Made by a program: the position numbers and the translations under genes. From the NCBI GenBank assembly GCA_013373625.1, contig JABXHM010000002.1, forward strand, positions 1 to 64,000: a DNA stretch of 64,000 nucleotides. The letters are read 5' to 3'. Positions within the stretch are counted from its first letter, which is position 1. Every line of letters begins with the position of its first letter. Positions 31,118 through 40,483 of the stretch are shown here, piece after piece. The DNA is from Alteromonadaceae bacterium. GTDB taxonomy: Bacteria; Pseudomonadota; Gammaproteobacteria; Enterobacterales; Alteromonadaceae. The notes under the pieces are model-generated. The model had not been told where the DNA came from. It did no database searches and worked only from the letters and a program-made list of their open reading frames with translations.

Positions 31118-31912
31118 GTGGCTGCAATAATAAAAACCGCTGAAGAAATCGAGAAAATGCGTGTCGCAGGCAGACTCGCGGCTGATGTTCTGATGATGAT
31201 AGGCGACCATGTTAAAAAAGGTGTCACCACCGAAGAGCTCAACACGCTGTGTCATGACTATATAGTGAATGAGCAACAAGCCATTCCGGCGCCATTAAAC
31301 TATGGTCACCCTCCGTTTCCAAAATCGGTTTGTACCTCGGTAAACCATGTCATCTGTCATGGCATCCCGGCTGATAAGAAACTCAAGGATGGCGATATCG
31401 TCAACATCGATGTTACCGTAATTAAAGATGGCTACCACGGTGATACTTCAAAAATGTTTGTTGTAGGTAAGCCTAGTATTCTTGCTGACCGTCTGATTAG
31501 AGTTACGCAGGAATGCCTTTATAAGGCCATAAAACAAGTTAAACCGGGTATGCGTTTGGGCGATATTGGTCATCTATGTCAAACCCATGCAGAAGCGCAT
31601 AACTACTCAATTGTTCGAGAGTATTGCGGACACGGCATTGGTGCGGGTTTTCATGAAGAACCGCAAATTGTGCACTATGGCAAACCCGGCACCGGCGAAG
31701 AACTGCAACCTGGCATGTGTTTTACCATTGAGCCCATGGTCAATGCGGGTAAACGCTACTCAAAAGTATTACCTGACCAATGGACGGTAGTCACCAAAGA
31801 CCGCAGCCTCAGTGCACAGTGGGAACACACACTGTTAGTGACTGAAGACGGCGTTGAAGTATTAACCCTAAGAGACGACGAAGAACTCGAACGGACCTAT
31901 AGCCATAGCTAG
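31118..31912 (+). CDS. map: Methionine aminopeptidase, type I
   Basis: Removes initiator methionine from nascent proteins. 264 residues from GTG 31118, preceded by AAGAGG. The pita-bread fold shows HPPFPKSVCTSVNHVICHGIP, the metal aspartates in VNIDVTVIKDGYHGDTS, the His in EYCGHGIGAGFHEEPQIVHYG and the Glu of FTIEPMV. Divergent from rpsB, as in E. coli, and followed 148 bp later by glnD. Confidence 0.98.
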   Translation: MAAIIKTAEEIEKMRVAGRLAADVLMMIGDHVKKGVTTEELNTLCHDYIVNEQQAIPAPLNYGHPPFPKSVCTSVNHVICHGIPADKKLKDGDIVNIDVTVIKDGYHGDTSKMFVVGKPSILADRLIRVTQECLYKAIKQVKPGMRLGDIGHLCQTHAEAHNYSIVREYCGHGIGAGFHEEPQIVHYGKPGTGEELQPGMCFTIEPMVNAGKRYSKVLPDQWTVVTKDRSLSAQWEHTLLVTEDGVEVLTLRDDEELERTYSHS

Positions 31913-32059
31913 TAAATAGTAAGGCATAGCATCAAAACAGCAACCGGCTAGGTAAACCAGTAACTGGCTTTTTAATTCAATTGACGATCGGCATTCGCCA
32001 GCGACATCAGTTACTGATCCGCGGCAAGTGAGGTCTAAGAAGTATAATTTGGGTGAGTT

Positions 32060-34702
32060 TTGAAATTAAAATCGTTATGTGAAGAAATAGCCGCGATTGA
32101 GTCGACCGACAATGTTGCGGTCATTCGTCAGCTTGTTATTGACAGCTATGACTGGCTTAAAACCAGTTTTACTGATGAACCGATTGACGCGCTGGTAACC
32201 GGCAGGGCGGTATTTGTAGATACCCTTTTGCAGCATTTGTGGCGGCTTTACGGATTAGCCGACCAAAAAGGGTTGGCGTTATGCGCGGTAGGCGGTTATG
32301 GCCGCGGTCATTTACAACCCTACTCAGATATCGATTTATTGATCGTCAGTAAAAAAACGCTCCCCCGTGACGTGCAGGATAAAATAGGTCAGTTCATTAC
32401 GTTGCTGTGGGATATTAAGCTCGATATTGGCCAGTCAGTCAGAACCATAAAAGAAACCGTCAAACTGGCTAAAGGTGACATTTCGATAGCAACCAACCTG
32501 GTTGAAAGCCGTATGTTGTGTGGCTGCGACCAAACCTTTGTTGATATGTGGCATGCAGTAAACGAAAAAGACACCTGGTCGAGTCAGGCGTTTTTTGCAG
32601 CGAAATATGACGAGCAAAAGGCGCGTCATGCAAAATTTAATGGCACCTCATACAATCTAGAGCCAAATATAAAAGAAAATCCCGGTTGTTTACGTGACAT
32701 TCAGTCAATTGGCTGGGTGGCTAAAAAACACTTCAAAGAATACGATGGCCAGGGGCTTGTAGGACACGGCTATTTTACTCAGGAAGAGCTTGATGAATTG
32801 GTAGAGTGCCGGATGGCGCTATGGCGCATTCGTTTTGCCTTACATTTGGTGGCTGGGCGCAGTGAAAACCGGTTGTTATTCGATTATCAAACCGACGTCG
32901 CCACGCTGATGGGGTATGGTGACGACAACAAAGCGTCGGTTGAAAAAATGATGCGCTCGTTCTTTCGCACTGTGCGCCGTGTCAGTGAGCTTAACCAAAT
33001 GCTATTGCAGCGTTTTCGCTATGATATGCTCAATCAAACTACGCAACACCGACACGTTATCAATGACGACTACTGCATACTTGATGACAATATATCTCCC
33101 ATACACAATGACGTATTTTCGACCCCTGAAGACATTCTCGATTTTTTAGGCATTATTGCTGACCATCCCGAAATTAAAGGCCTGGATACCAGTTGCATTC
33201 GTGCTCTGCGTAACGCCAGACGACGGTTTCAGTCTGCTTACTATGTCAAGCGGGAGGCGTGCCGCAAAAAGCTCATTGAACTGTTTAAGCACCCACACTT
33301 TTTTGATTTTGCGTGGGACATTATGCACCAGTACGGCATTTTGCAGGCCTATCTGCCTGAGTGGGACCATATTGTTGGCATGATGCAGTTTGACTTGTTC
33401 CATGCATACACCGTTGATGAACATACACACCGATTGGTTAAACATGTTAACCACTATTTTTCACCCGATAACAAAGCGTTTCCGCGCTGCGGGCGAATTG
33501 TGCGCAATTTCGATAAACCAGAACTGCTTTATATTGCGGCGATATTCCACGATATTGCAAAAGGCCGCAATGGTGATCACTCTACCCTGGGTGCCAAAGA
33601 CGTGGCGCTGTTTTGTGCCAGTCACGGCATTGCACAAAAGGATGCCGACCTTATAGCCTGGTTGGTTGAGAACCATCTGTTAATGTCGGTTGTTGCCCAG
33701 CGCCGTGACATTTACGATCCTGAAGTGGTGAACGATTTTGCTACCGCTGTACGCAGCCACACCCATTTAAATTTACTTTACGTACTGACGCTGGCCGATA
33801 TTCGGGCCACCAATGATAACCTTTGGAATGACTGGAAGGCATCGTTACTGCGCGAACTCTACTCAATGACGCAAAAGGCCCTCGATAACGGTTTACAGTG
33901 TGGTGCTACCATGCGCGAGCGAGTTGATACGCATAAACTAAAAGCAACACAACTGCTTAAGCAACATGGCACGGATGCAGATAAGCTGGAAACCTTATGG
34001 TCACGGTTTGAGGATGATTACTTTGCGCGCTTTAAGCCCGAGCAAATTAGCTGGCACTCGCGGGAGATCCTCGCCTTCGAGGAGCGTCGCAAAGAAGGTG
34101 AGATGTTAATCAAGACAAATAATGAACAGGCCAAAGGTGGCACAGAATTATTGTTGTATGGTGATGATCGCCCCGCCCTGTTTGCACAAATTGCCTCGGT
34201 GCTCGACAGCCGCAACTGCTCAATTCACGATGCGCATATCGCGGTAACCCGCGATGGCCATGTGTTTGACAGTATCTTAATTTTAGAAAACGATGGCTCC
34301 CGAATTGAAGGCGAGTCACGTTTACGGTCAATTGAAAATGCCATTGAAGATCAGTTATTAAAACCAGGCCGTAGCCATAACAATACCCGCAAACTTTCCC
34401 GCAAACATAAACAACTCGATGTACCGGTGAAAGTACGCTTTTATTCCTCACAAGACGATGCCACATTAATTGAGCTTGAAGCATTGGATGCACCAGGAAT
34501 TCTTGCTAAAGTCGGCCACGCTTTTGTAGATTGCAAATTAACTTTAAAACTAGCCAAAATTGCCACTATCGGTGAACGCGCAGAAGACGTGTTTATTGTG
34601 TCGAATGAGCAAGGCAAAGCCCTGACGCCAGAAGAACAGACAGCGCTGAAAAAGCGTATATTGTTTAAACTCGATCAACTTGAAGATATCAACATACCAT
34701 GA
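32060..34702 (+). CDS. glnD: Bifunctional PII uridylyltransferase/uridylyl-removing enzyme
   Basis: Nitrogen sensor that adds UMP to, or removes it from, PII proteins according to glutamine. 880 residues. The nucleotidyltransferase motif [18 protein letters not shown] is near residue 80. The HD hydrolase domain shows [17 protein letters not shown] near 490. Two C-terminal ACT domains (about 690-770 and 795-880) bind glutamine ([33 protein letters not shown]). Start is TTG 32060. The stop overlaps the dapD start by four bases (ATGA), implying coupling. Confidence 0.97.
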   Translation: MKLKSLCEEIAAIESTDNVAVIRQLVIDSYDWLKTSFTDEPIDALVTGRAVFVDTLLQHLWRLYGLADQKGLALCAVGGYGRGHLQPYSDIDLLIVSKKTLPRDVQDKIGQFITLLWDIKLDIGQSVRTIKETVKLAKGDISIATNLVESRMLCGCDQTFVDMWHAVNEKDTWSSQAFFAAKYDEQKARHAKFNGTSYNLEPNIKENPGCLRDIQSIGWVAKKHFKEYDGQGLVGHGYFTQEELDELVECRMALWRIRFALHLVAGRSENRLLFDYQTDVATLMGYGDDNKASVEKMMRSFFRTVRRVSELNQMLLQRFRYDMLNQTTQHRHVINDDYCILDDNISPIHNDVFSTPEDILDFLGIIADHPEIKGLDTSCIRALRNARRRFQSAYYVKREACRKKLIELFKHPHFFDFAWDIMHQYGILQAYLPEWDHIVGMMQFDLFHAYTVDEHTHRLVKHVNHYFSPDNKAFPRCGRIVRNFDKPELLYIAAIFHDIAKGRNGDHSTLGAKDVALFCASHGIAQKDADLIAWLVENHLLMSVVAQRRDIYDPEVVNDFATAVRSHTHLNLLYVLTLADIRATNDNLWNDWKASLLRELYSMTQKALDNGLQCGATMRERVDTHKLKATQLLKQHGTDADKLETLWSRFEDDYFARFKPEQISWHSREILAFEERRKEGEMLIKTNNEQAKGGTELLLYGDDRPALFAQIASVLDSRNCSIHDAHIAVTRDGHVFDSILILENDGSRIEGESRLRSIENAIEDQLLKPGRSHNNTRKLSRKHKQLDVPVKVRFYSSQDDATLIELEALDAPGILAKVGHAFVDCKLTLKLAKIATIGERAEDVFIVSNEQGKALTPEEQTALKKRILFKLDQLEDINIP

Positions 34703-35523
34703 CTGAATTAAAAGCCATTATTGAAGCGGCCTTTGAAGACCGCGCCAGTATCACGCCTTCTGCAGCACCGGCTGAAGTAAAACAGGCCGTGAGCGATGCC
34801 ATTGCTATGCTTAACAGCGGCGAAGCCCGCGTAGCCGAAAAAATTGCCGGTGAATGGGTTGTGCATCAGTGGCTGAAAAAAGCCGTACTGCTGTTTTTCC
34901 GTCTGCACAATAATGAAGTAATTGATGGTGCTGAAAGCCGCTTTTTCGATAAAGTACCACTTAAATACGCCAACTATACAGCGGAGCAATTCGCGGCTGA
35001 CGGCGTGCGTATAGTGCCACCAGCCGCAGTACGTACCGGCTCTTTTGTTGGTAAGAATGTGGTAGTAATGCCTTCTTACGTTAACATTGGCGCTTACGTT
35101 GACGAAGGCTGTATGGTTGATACCTGGGCCACCGTTGGTTCATGTGCACAAATTGGTAAAAACGTACACCTATCAGGTGGTGTAGGCATCGGTGGTGTGC
35201 TTGAGCCACTGCAAGCTAACCCTACCATCATCGAAGACAACTGTTTTATTGGTGCGCGCTCTGAAATTGTAGAAGGCGTGATTGTAGAAGAAGGCGCTGT
35301 GATTTCTATGGGCGTATACATTGGCCAGAGCACCCGTATATATGACCGTGAAACCGGTGAAGTCCACTATGGCCGTGTTCCGGCTGGCGCGGTAGTTGTG
35401 CCTGGCAACCTGCCCAGCAAAGACGGTTCTTATAGCTTATATGCTGCTATCATCGTTAAAAAGGTAGATGCCAAAACCCGTGCAAAAGTTGGCATTAACG
35501 CCCTCTTGCGTGGCGTGGAATAA
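34699..35523 (+). CDS. dapD: 2,3,4,5-tetrahydropyridine-2,6-dicarboxylate N-succinyltransferase
   Basis: Lysine/diaminopimelate pathway enzyme that transfers succinyl from succinyl-CoA. 274 residues. After a helical N-terminal domain (about 1-100) come left-handed beta-helix hexapeptide turns ([59 protein letters not shown]). The C-terminal [16 protein letters not shown] segment completes the trimer interface. Starts inside the glnD stop and ends before a textbook terminator. Confidence 0.98.
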   Translation: MTELKAIIEAAFEDRASITPSAAPAEVKQAVSDAIAMLNSGEARVAEKIAGEWVVHQWLKKAVLLFFRLHNNEVIDGAESRFFDKVPLKYANYTAEQFAADGVRIVPPAAVRTGSFVGKNVVVMPSYVNIGAYVDEGCMVDTWATVGSCAQIGKNVHLSGGVGIGGVLEPLQANPTIIEDNCFIGARSEIVEGVIVEEGAVISMGVYIGQSTRIYDRETGEVHYGRVPAGAVVVPGNLPSKDGSYSLYAAIIVKKVDAKTRAKVGINALLRGVE

Positions 35524-35542
35524 GCATAATATGAAAATACGA

Positions 35543-35568
35543 TAAAGGCGCCATTCGGCGCCTTTTTT
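35543..35568 (+). terminator. Intrinsic terminator after dapD
   Basis: AAGGCGCC-ATTC-GGCGCCTT followed by TTTT. An almost identical hairpin recurs at 37271-37295 on the far side of the blaI operon. Confidence 0.92.
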
Positions 35569-35588
35569 ATGTTTTAAGAATAGTCTGG

Positions 35589-36773
35589 CTACAGCTTAAA
35601 GGTTATCTTATTGGTATTGACAGCACCTTCGAGATCGTGCGGTACAAACCGCCACTGAGCCACCGCCAGCTTTGCAGCATCATCAAACACACCGGCAGGT
35701 ACCGACTCGATAACCCGAATGTTTTCAACTGTACCGTTAGGCGTAATACCATATTCGAGTATTACAGCACCTTCGATTCCCTGTGCTTTTGCATCGGCAG
35801 GATAAACCGGCTGTATCCTGACAATAGGTTTGTATAACTTAAGAGCCTCTTTAAAAGGAGGCTGGTTAGTGTTTGATGCCTGCGCCGTAAACTGGGTTGC
35901 TGCAAGAGCAGTTAGTCCCAATAGCATTACCCAAGCTAACAGCTTGTTGTAGCGACCGGGGCTAGCCATATTACTGATTCGTTGTGTCATCATTGATGTC
36001 GTTCCTTTTCTTCCAAAACAGTTGTGAATTACCGCCATCTCTGACGGATTGTGGGATGCCAGTACTGCTTTGGCATATGCTTTTCGGTGTTCAATTGAGG
36101 CGCCGTCTAGCACGGCCTCATCACAGGACAGCTCCTGGTCGTGGCGAAAATAGCGATAGCTGAGCCAAATAAGAGGATTGAACCAAAATATAATGGCCAG
36201 TGAAGCCGCGGTAATATTCCATACAATATCTCTGCGACGATGATGCAGAAGTTCGTGCTGAATAATGACCTGCTGTTGAGTGGGGCTGTAGAGCGTTGTA
36301 AATTGCAACGGAAGGAAAATGGCAGGTTTAACCACCCCCATTAACATTGGCGCTGCAATATCAGCCAGATAAACAGGAATGTCACCGGGTACGTCCGCAT
36401 CACTGAATGTAGCTGAAACCGCGCTTTTAGTTCTCTGATAAACGCGATATGAACTTAAGATAATTACCACGAAACCAAGCGTTGCACCGAGCAGATATAT
36501 CGCCCCAAGAAGGTCACCACCAGGTTGCAATACCTGGCTTTGCTGTTGTTGTCCCACGCTGAAAACCAGCAGTTCTGGCGCTTCAACCACTATCGTAGTT
36601 TTTACGTCATTAGGTAATAACCAGTAAGCGATGAAAAGTGGTACGGCAAACCATAATTGGTATGCTTGCTTTGCACTCAAAAACCGGTGCAGCGGCAGTC
36701 TGATGACCAGTATTATCACTAAAAGCAGCGACAACGGCATGATTAAAGCAAAAACAAGGTTAATCATTATCAC
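35589..36773 (-). CDS. M56 (BlaR1/MecR1-type) membrane peptidase fused to a C-terminal TonB domain
   Basis: A 394-residue inner-membrane protein. Four hydrophobic helices (about 4-25, 38-52, 88-108, 190-208) surround a zinc-protease motif HELLH near residue 172, with the downstream ligand region HDQELSCDEAVL, both intact. A further helix near 280-298 leads to a periplasmic C-terminus that is not a penicillin sensor but a TonB-type module: PVYPADAKAQGIEGAVILE and WRFVP near the end. Encoded with blaI (14-bp overlap) behind BlaI operators. By analogy, it should sense a signal and inactivate the repressor by proteolysis; what the TonB domain contacts is unknown. Confidence 0.88.
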   Translation of the reverse strand: MIMINLVFALIMPLSLLLVIILVIRLPLHRFLSAKQAYQLWFAVPLFIAYWLLPNDVKTTIVVEAPELLVFSVGQQQQSQVLQPGGDLLGAIYLLGATLGFVVIILSSYRVYQRTKSAVSATFSDADVPGDIPVYLADIAAPMLMGVVKPAIFLPLQFTTLYSPTQQQVIIQHELLHHRRRDIVWNITAASLAIIFWFNPLIWLSYRYFRHDQELSCDEAVLDGASIEHRKAYAKAVLASHNPSEMAVIHNCFGRKGTTSMMTQRISNMASPGRYNKLLAWVMLLGLTALAATQFTAQASNTNQPPFKEALKLYKPIVRIQPVYPADAKAQGIEGAVILEYGITPNGTVENIRVIESVPAGVFDDAAKLAVAQWRFVPHDLEGAVNTNKITFKL

Positions 36774-37137
36774 CTTCCCACTCCTCTATGAGTTTTTTTA
36801 ACGCATCAATATCCTTTTGCTGCAACTTTTGCGATTTGGAAAAATGGGCAACTAATGGCGATAAACTGCCACCGAAGAGCTTTTGCACAAAATTCTGGCT
36901 TTCCTGCTTAACATAGTGTTCTTTTGCCACAAGAGGATGGTAAATATATTCCCGACCCGATTTGGTATAAGCCACTACCTGTTTTTTCACCAGCCTGTTT
37001 AGCAGCGTATTTAACGTAGTGAGTTGCCATGCTTTATCGAGATTTTCCAGTATCAATTTCGACGTCTGATCAGGCTTTTCCCACAGGACAAGCATCACCT
37101 CATACTCTGCCTCAGAGATATCAATTTTTGTTTGCAT
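36760..37137 (-). CDS. BlaI/MecI/CopY-family transcriptional repressor
   Basis: A 125-residue winged-helix repressor. The N-terminal domain reads ISEAEYEVMLVLWEKPDQTS, with the recognition region TTLNTLLNRLVKKQVVAYTKSGREYIYHPLV. The C-terminal part (about 80-125) is the dimerisation domain and contains the likely protease-sensitive linker. In BlaI/MecI systems the partner M56 protease cleaves the repressor on induction. Two canonical operators lie immediately upstream of its own start, so the operon should be autorepressed. Targets beyond it are unknown; no beta-lactamase gene is adjacent. Confidence 0.92.
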   Translation of the reverse strand: MQTKIDISEAEYEVMLVLWEKPDQTSKLILENLDKAWQLTTLNTLLNRLVKKQVVAYTKSGREYIYHPLVAKEHYVKQESQNFVQKLFGGSLSPLVAHFSKSQKLQQKDIDALKKLIEEWEGDND

Positions 37138-37156
37138 CAGACCTCAGCTTAACTAT

Positions 37157-37204
37157 TACACCTGTAGTAGATATATTTATTACAGCTGTAGTATTAATAG
37201 TCAA
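37157..37204 (-). promoter_or_regulatory. Promoter with two BlaI-type operators
   Basis: TACA-CC-TGTA (37157-37166) and TACA-GC-TGTA (37181-37190) match the TACA-N2-TGTA core of BlaI/MecI operators, and flanking bases extend both dyads (CTATTACAC/CTGTAGTAG). On the minus strand, -35 TTGACT (37199-37204) and -10 TAATAA (37177-37182) are 16 bp apart. The second operator covers the spacer and edge of the -10, and the first lies around the start site. Confidence 0.85.
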
Positions 37205-37270
37205 GATAAATTGATTATTTTTTCATCTGCCGATGCTGACATGCGTGCTGTAGCGAAACGTCTCAAACAA

Positions 37271-37295
37271 TAAAGGCGCCATTCGGCGCCTTTTT
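37271..37295 (-). terminator. Intrinsic terminator, usable in both directions
   Basis: AAAGGCGCC-ATTC-GGCGCCTTTTT. It lies about 30 bp beyond the stop of the metallo-beta-lactamase-fold gene on the minus strand, where TTTATTGTTT follows the stem. Its sequence nearly duplicates the dapD terminator 1.7 kb away. Confidence 0.85.
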
Positions 37296-37323
37296 AGTGA
37301 ATTGCAAAGAATGCCCCTACGGC

Positions 37324-38424
37324 TTACGGCATTAGAGGTTTCCACCAGTATGTGCTGCGCATGGGTTTACCTAATGACATAACTGCACCTACTTCTGGGG
37401 TCAACAAATTAACATTACTTTGAATAGCTGCCTCGCTGACACGCTCCAATGGTTCATACCAGGCATGAAACGCCAAATCAAAGGTACCATTGTGAATGGG
37501 AATCATATATCCCCCGCCCAAATCGGTATGCGCCTGAATACTTTGCTCGGGTGTCATATGAATGTCAGCCCAGTCTTTATCGTATGCACCGGTTTCAATC
37601 ATGGTGATATCGAAGGGTCCTAATCGCTCGCCTATTTCTTTAAAGCCCTTAAAATAGCCGGAATCACCGCTAAAATAGAGTTTTTCCTGCTGAGTGTTAA
37701 TGGCCCAGGAACCCCACAATGTTGCATTGGCGTCGCCAAGTCCGCGTCCCGAAAAATGTTGAGTGGGAGCAAAAGTAAAAAATAAATCCAACTCGTCGTC
37801 AGCATAACTTTGCCACCAGTCGAAGGTATCAATTTTATCGGCGTCTATGCCCCATTTTTGTAAATCACCGTCTACGCCCAGTGGCACCAGAAAATGCAAC
37901 GTTTTTTCGTTTAAATCCATAACCGCTTGCTTATCTAAATGGTCGTAATGATTATGGGAGATCAAAACATAATCGATGTCAGGCAAATCACTTATTAAAA
38001 TCGGTACGTCATGGAATCGCTTGGGCCCGGCAAATGAAAATGGAGAAGCTCGCTCAGCAAATACAGGGTCGAGCAAAATATAACGTCCCTGTGTTTTAAT
38101 CAGAATAGAAGAGTGCCCTAACTTAATGATGTGCGTTGTTTCATTGCTTAACGCGTGTAAACCTTCCCGCGTTACTGCGTTCACTGGCAATACAACGTCT
38201 GGCTCAGCGTTGATCTTTTTCTCAGTGAAAAAGCGCCAGAATATCTCAATGCGCTCTTTAACGCTTTTCTGGTTTACCGGCTTCTCATTACTAAACCGCC
38301 CATTTTCATACTGGCTCGATTGAAAATCTGTTTTGTCTGTTGTTGCATCCAGCCTCGATATCATTTCACAGCCCCCTAAATACAAAATAATGCCTGTTGA
38401 CAGCACAACCCATCGCTTCTTCAT
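37324..38424 (-). CDS. Lipoprotein with metallo-beta-lactamase fold, NAPE-PLD/UlaG-like
   Basis: A 366-residue predicted lipoprotein. A hydrophobic signal ends in the lipobox L-G-G-C. The MBL fold follows, with the substrate-side start IKLGHSSILIKTQGRYILLDPV and zinc motif SHNHYDHLD. Further ligands are in FSGDSGYFKGF and near MIPIHNGTFDLAFH. The block containing RASPFSFAGPKRFHDVP and the WGSW segment resemble bacterial homologues of N-acyl-phosphatidylethanolamine phospholipase D, but substrate is not determined by sequence alone. It is divergent from tetR across a shared palindromic operator and is probably controlled by that regulator. Confidence 0.85.
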   Translation of the reverse strand: MKKRWVVLSTGIILYLGGCEMISRLDATTDKTDFQSSQYENGRFSNEKPVNQKSVKERIEIFWRFFTEKKINAEPDVVLPVNAVTREGLHALSNETTHIIKLGHSSILIKTQGRYILLDPVFAERASPFSFAGPKRFHDVPILISDLPDIDYVLISHNHYDHLDKQAVMDLNEKTLHFLVPLGVDGDLQKWGIDADKIDTFDWWQSYADDELDLFFTFAPTQHFSGRGLGDANATLWGSWAINTQQEKLYFSGDSGYFKGFKEIGERLGPFDITMIETGAYDKDWADIHMTPEQSIQAHTDLGGGYMIPIHNGTFDLAFHAWYEPLERVSEAAIQSNVNLLTPEVGAVMSLGKPMRSTYWWKPLMP

Positions 38425-38439
38425 GTTGCACCCCCAAAT

Positions 38440-38464
38440 AGTAAACTACACTGTGCAGTTTACT
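38440..38464. promoter_or_regulatory. Palindromic operator between the MBL-fold gene and tetR
   Basis: AGTAAACT (38440-38447) and AGTTTACT (38457-38464) are perfect inverted 8-mers. The 9-bp spacer ACACTGTGC extends the dyad further, with only isolated mismatches. An additional left half-site, AGTAAACTAAGCAGTGC, lies at 38479-38495. Both are in the divergent promoter region. Confidence 0.8.
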
Positions 38465-38617
38465 TTAACAATTGAAAAAGTAAACTAAGCAGTGCAAAAA
38501 AATAAGACAACCGTTACACTATACCCATACTGTTTTTATTAATTGCTGCAGATCACACGCAATAAGATGTTCTGACAACTGCAGGACTCAACCAGACCGC
38601 GTTGTGTGGAGAGAGTA

Positions 38618-39211
38618 ATGAAACAATCTGAACGAAAACGTATACAAATACTCAATGCCGCGGAACTGTTGTTTTCACGAGACGGCGTCCAAAACACCAG
38701 CATGGACTTACTCGCGCAACAGGCCGAAGTCTCAAAACGCACCATTTACAATCATTTTGCCACCAAAGAAGAGCTCTTTTTTTGTGTACTAGAGCACATG
38801 ATGGCACACGTAAATCAGGATGAGGAATACAAATTTTCAGCGGATGTTTCAATTGACGAACAGCTGATCGCTATTGCATACAGTGAAGCGCGTCTGCAAA
38901 CCTCGACATCACTGCTAAAAATCACACGGGTCACGCTGACCGAAATGATGAACAATCCTGAATTTTCGCAATTAGTTGCGTCTAATAAAGTGGGCTGTAT
39001 GCGTTATTTGGAAACATTTTTGACCGATGCGGTATCGGCTGGTGTCCTCAAAATTGAAAACCCACACTTTGCAGCCCAGCAATTTATCTACCAGCTCAAA
39101 TCCTTCATTTTCTACCCAAAGCTGTACAACCTGACAAATGCCGCAAATGGTGACATAGACTTCATTGTAAATGAAACCGTGGCCATGTTTTTAGCGCGTT
39201 ATAACGCCTGA
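38618..39211 (+). CDS. TetR/AcrR-family transcriptional regulator
   Basis: A 197-residue repressor. The N-terminal helix-turn-helix reads RIQILNAAELLFSRDGVQNTSMDLLAQQAEVSKRTIYNHFATKEELF in the usual register (written here as one domain, residues about 6-52). The C-terminal helical ligand domain (about 60-197) resembles AefR-type regulators (LLKITRVTLTEM; FAAQQFIYQLKSFIFYP). ATG 38618 is chosen because GGAG lies 6 bases upstream; an in-frame GTG 12 bp earlier overlaps that site. It presumably represses itself and the divergent MBL-fold lipoprotein gene through the palindrome at 38440. Inducer unknown. Confidence 0.92.
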   Translation: MKQSERKRIQILNAAELLFSRDGVQNTSMDLLAQQAEVSKRTIYNHFATKEELFFCVLEHMMAHVNQDEEYKFSADVSIDEQLIAIAYSEARLQTSTSLLKITRVTLTEMMNNPEFSQLVASNKVGCMRYLETFLTDAVSAGVLKIENPHFAAQQFIYQLKSFIFYPKLYNLTNAANGDIDFIVNETVAMFLARYNA

Positions 39212-39245
39212 TGTGAAATTCCCGGCAGTTTATTGAACGGGTTAT

Positions 39246-39902
39246 CTATCGGCCGTAAAAGACTTTCACCACGTCATCAGCTATTTTCTGCAACACCTTT
39301 GCCAGTTCTTCTGGCAGAGAACTGTAAAACGATAATCCCGAAGTATTCTTACAAAACAAACTGCCATAAAACACGCAAGAGGCAAGGTAAGTGCTTTAAA
39401 TTCATTGGCAACTTTTATACAGGCGTCACTCAGGCCAGCTGTCATGTCGGGATGAGCTGTGTAGGCCCAGGTCATAAACAGGACTGGCTGCGCGCTGGCC
39501 CCGAATACCCAGCATTAAACTCTCAACTCCATTATAAAAGGCCATGTAGTCTTCAACCGGTAAGTTACTGTATTCCTGAAGTACGACAACATCCCAAGCG
39601 CGTGCCGCGATGTACTGATTTGCCTGACTACCAAGCTCGCCCAGTTTTGCCCCGCCTTTGGTGTTCTCATGATTAAAAATCTGTTTAGATGGTTTGCCCG
39701 ATGCTGTCAGCGCCTCGAGCATTTTGTTCATAACGTCGTTTTAGTAAGTCAGGCTATTGCCAACAAACAGAATATTGTCGGGTGGTGAAACTCGGTTTAA
39801 GACAAGATGCTCAGCACTTTTAACGTTAGTTGAAGCCAACACCAGAGTGCCCATTAACCACAACATAAGACGCTTTACTGCCTTGATATTCAAACGTGTC
39901 AT
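39246..39902 (-). pseudogene. Broken SGNH-type hydrolase gene
   Basis: Read in pieces, the minus strand encodes a secreted SGNH-family protein. It starts MTRLNIKAVKRLM with GGGAG upstream, then a signal peptide, and NILFVGNSLTY with the GNSxT block of the catalytic Ser. A TAA (39741-39743) interrupts it. The frame resumes with NDVMNKMLEAL and WDVVVLQEYSN. Near 39475-39500 a frameshift moves to the frame encoding MTWAYTAHPDMTAGLSDA and VANEFKALTLP. Another shift, with loss of the expected catalytic Asp/His segment, leads to a C-terminal LPEELAKVLQKIADDVVKVF and a stop at 39246. At least one stop, two shifts and an internal loss make it nonfunctional. Confidence 0.8.
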
Positions 39903-39995
39903 AGTCACTAAACTCCCTTTTACAATATTTATCTCTTGTACAGCATGCTCATACGCTGCTACATCAACATAGGTAGCTAAAAACCAATGATGCAA

Positions 39996-40022
39996 ACAAA
40001 AAGAGGCGCCTTTGCGCCCCTT
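39996..40022 (-). terminator. Intrinsic terminator after yqcA
   Basis: On the minus strand, AAGGGGCGC pairs with GGCGCCTC-TT around AAA, followed by TTTTG. It lies 12 bp beyond the flavodoxin stop. Confidence 0.8.
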
Positions 40023-40033
40023 AAACTGTATGG

Positions 40034-40483
40034 CTAGGCTATCAGTTTATCCTGAATCGTTTTAAACCATTCAAGCACATCTTGCTCTGGTTCCAGCGTT
40101 TCCATGGCATCGACTTCGAGCATGTCTGCTACAGGGAACCCTTGTAGCTCAGTGAGAAGTTCCTGACAAATTTTGCCACCACCACAGTAAGAATCACCAT
40201 AACTGCTGTCGCCCAATGCCGCTACTGCAAAAGGCTTTTGCTCCAGTAGCGGAAACTGCGTACGCAACTCATCCATGGGGAATTCGAGATTCGGCGGCAA
40301 ATCGCCCTGCCCGGTGGTCGATGTAATCACCAACAGCGCTTTTGGCTCGGTAAAATCACTTACATCCGGATCTTTAAAGACTTCGGCATCTATACCTTGA
40401 TCTTCACAATATGCCTGTACTTCTTCTGCTACATTTTCTGCATTACCATATACTGAACCGACGATGATATTCAGAGTTGCCAT
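40034..40483 (-). CDS. yqcA: Flavodoxin YqcA/MioC-like
   Basis: A 149-residue FMN-binding electron carrier. The phosphate loop reads VGSVYGNAENVAEEV, the isoalloxazine-binding loops TSTTGQGDLPPN and LGDSSYGDSYCGGG are intact, and the overall acidic character is typical. It overlaps truC by 13 bp in a yqcC-truC-yqcA operon like that of E. coli. The partner redox enzyme is not evident here. Confidence 0.9.
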   Translation of the reverse strand: MATLNIIVGSVYGNAENVAEEVQAYCEDQGIDAEVFKDPDVSDFTEPKALLVITSTTGQGDLPPNLEFPMDELRTQFPLLEQKPFAVAALGDSSYGDSYCGGGKICQELLTELQGFPVADMLEVDAMETLEPEQDVLEWFKTIQDKLIA

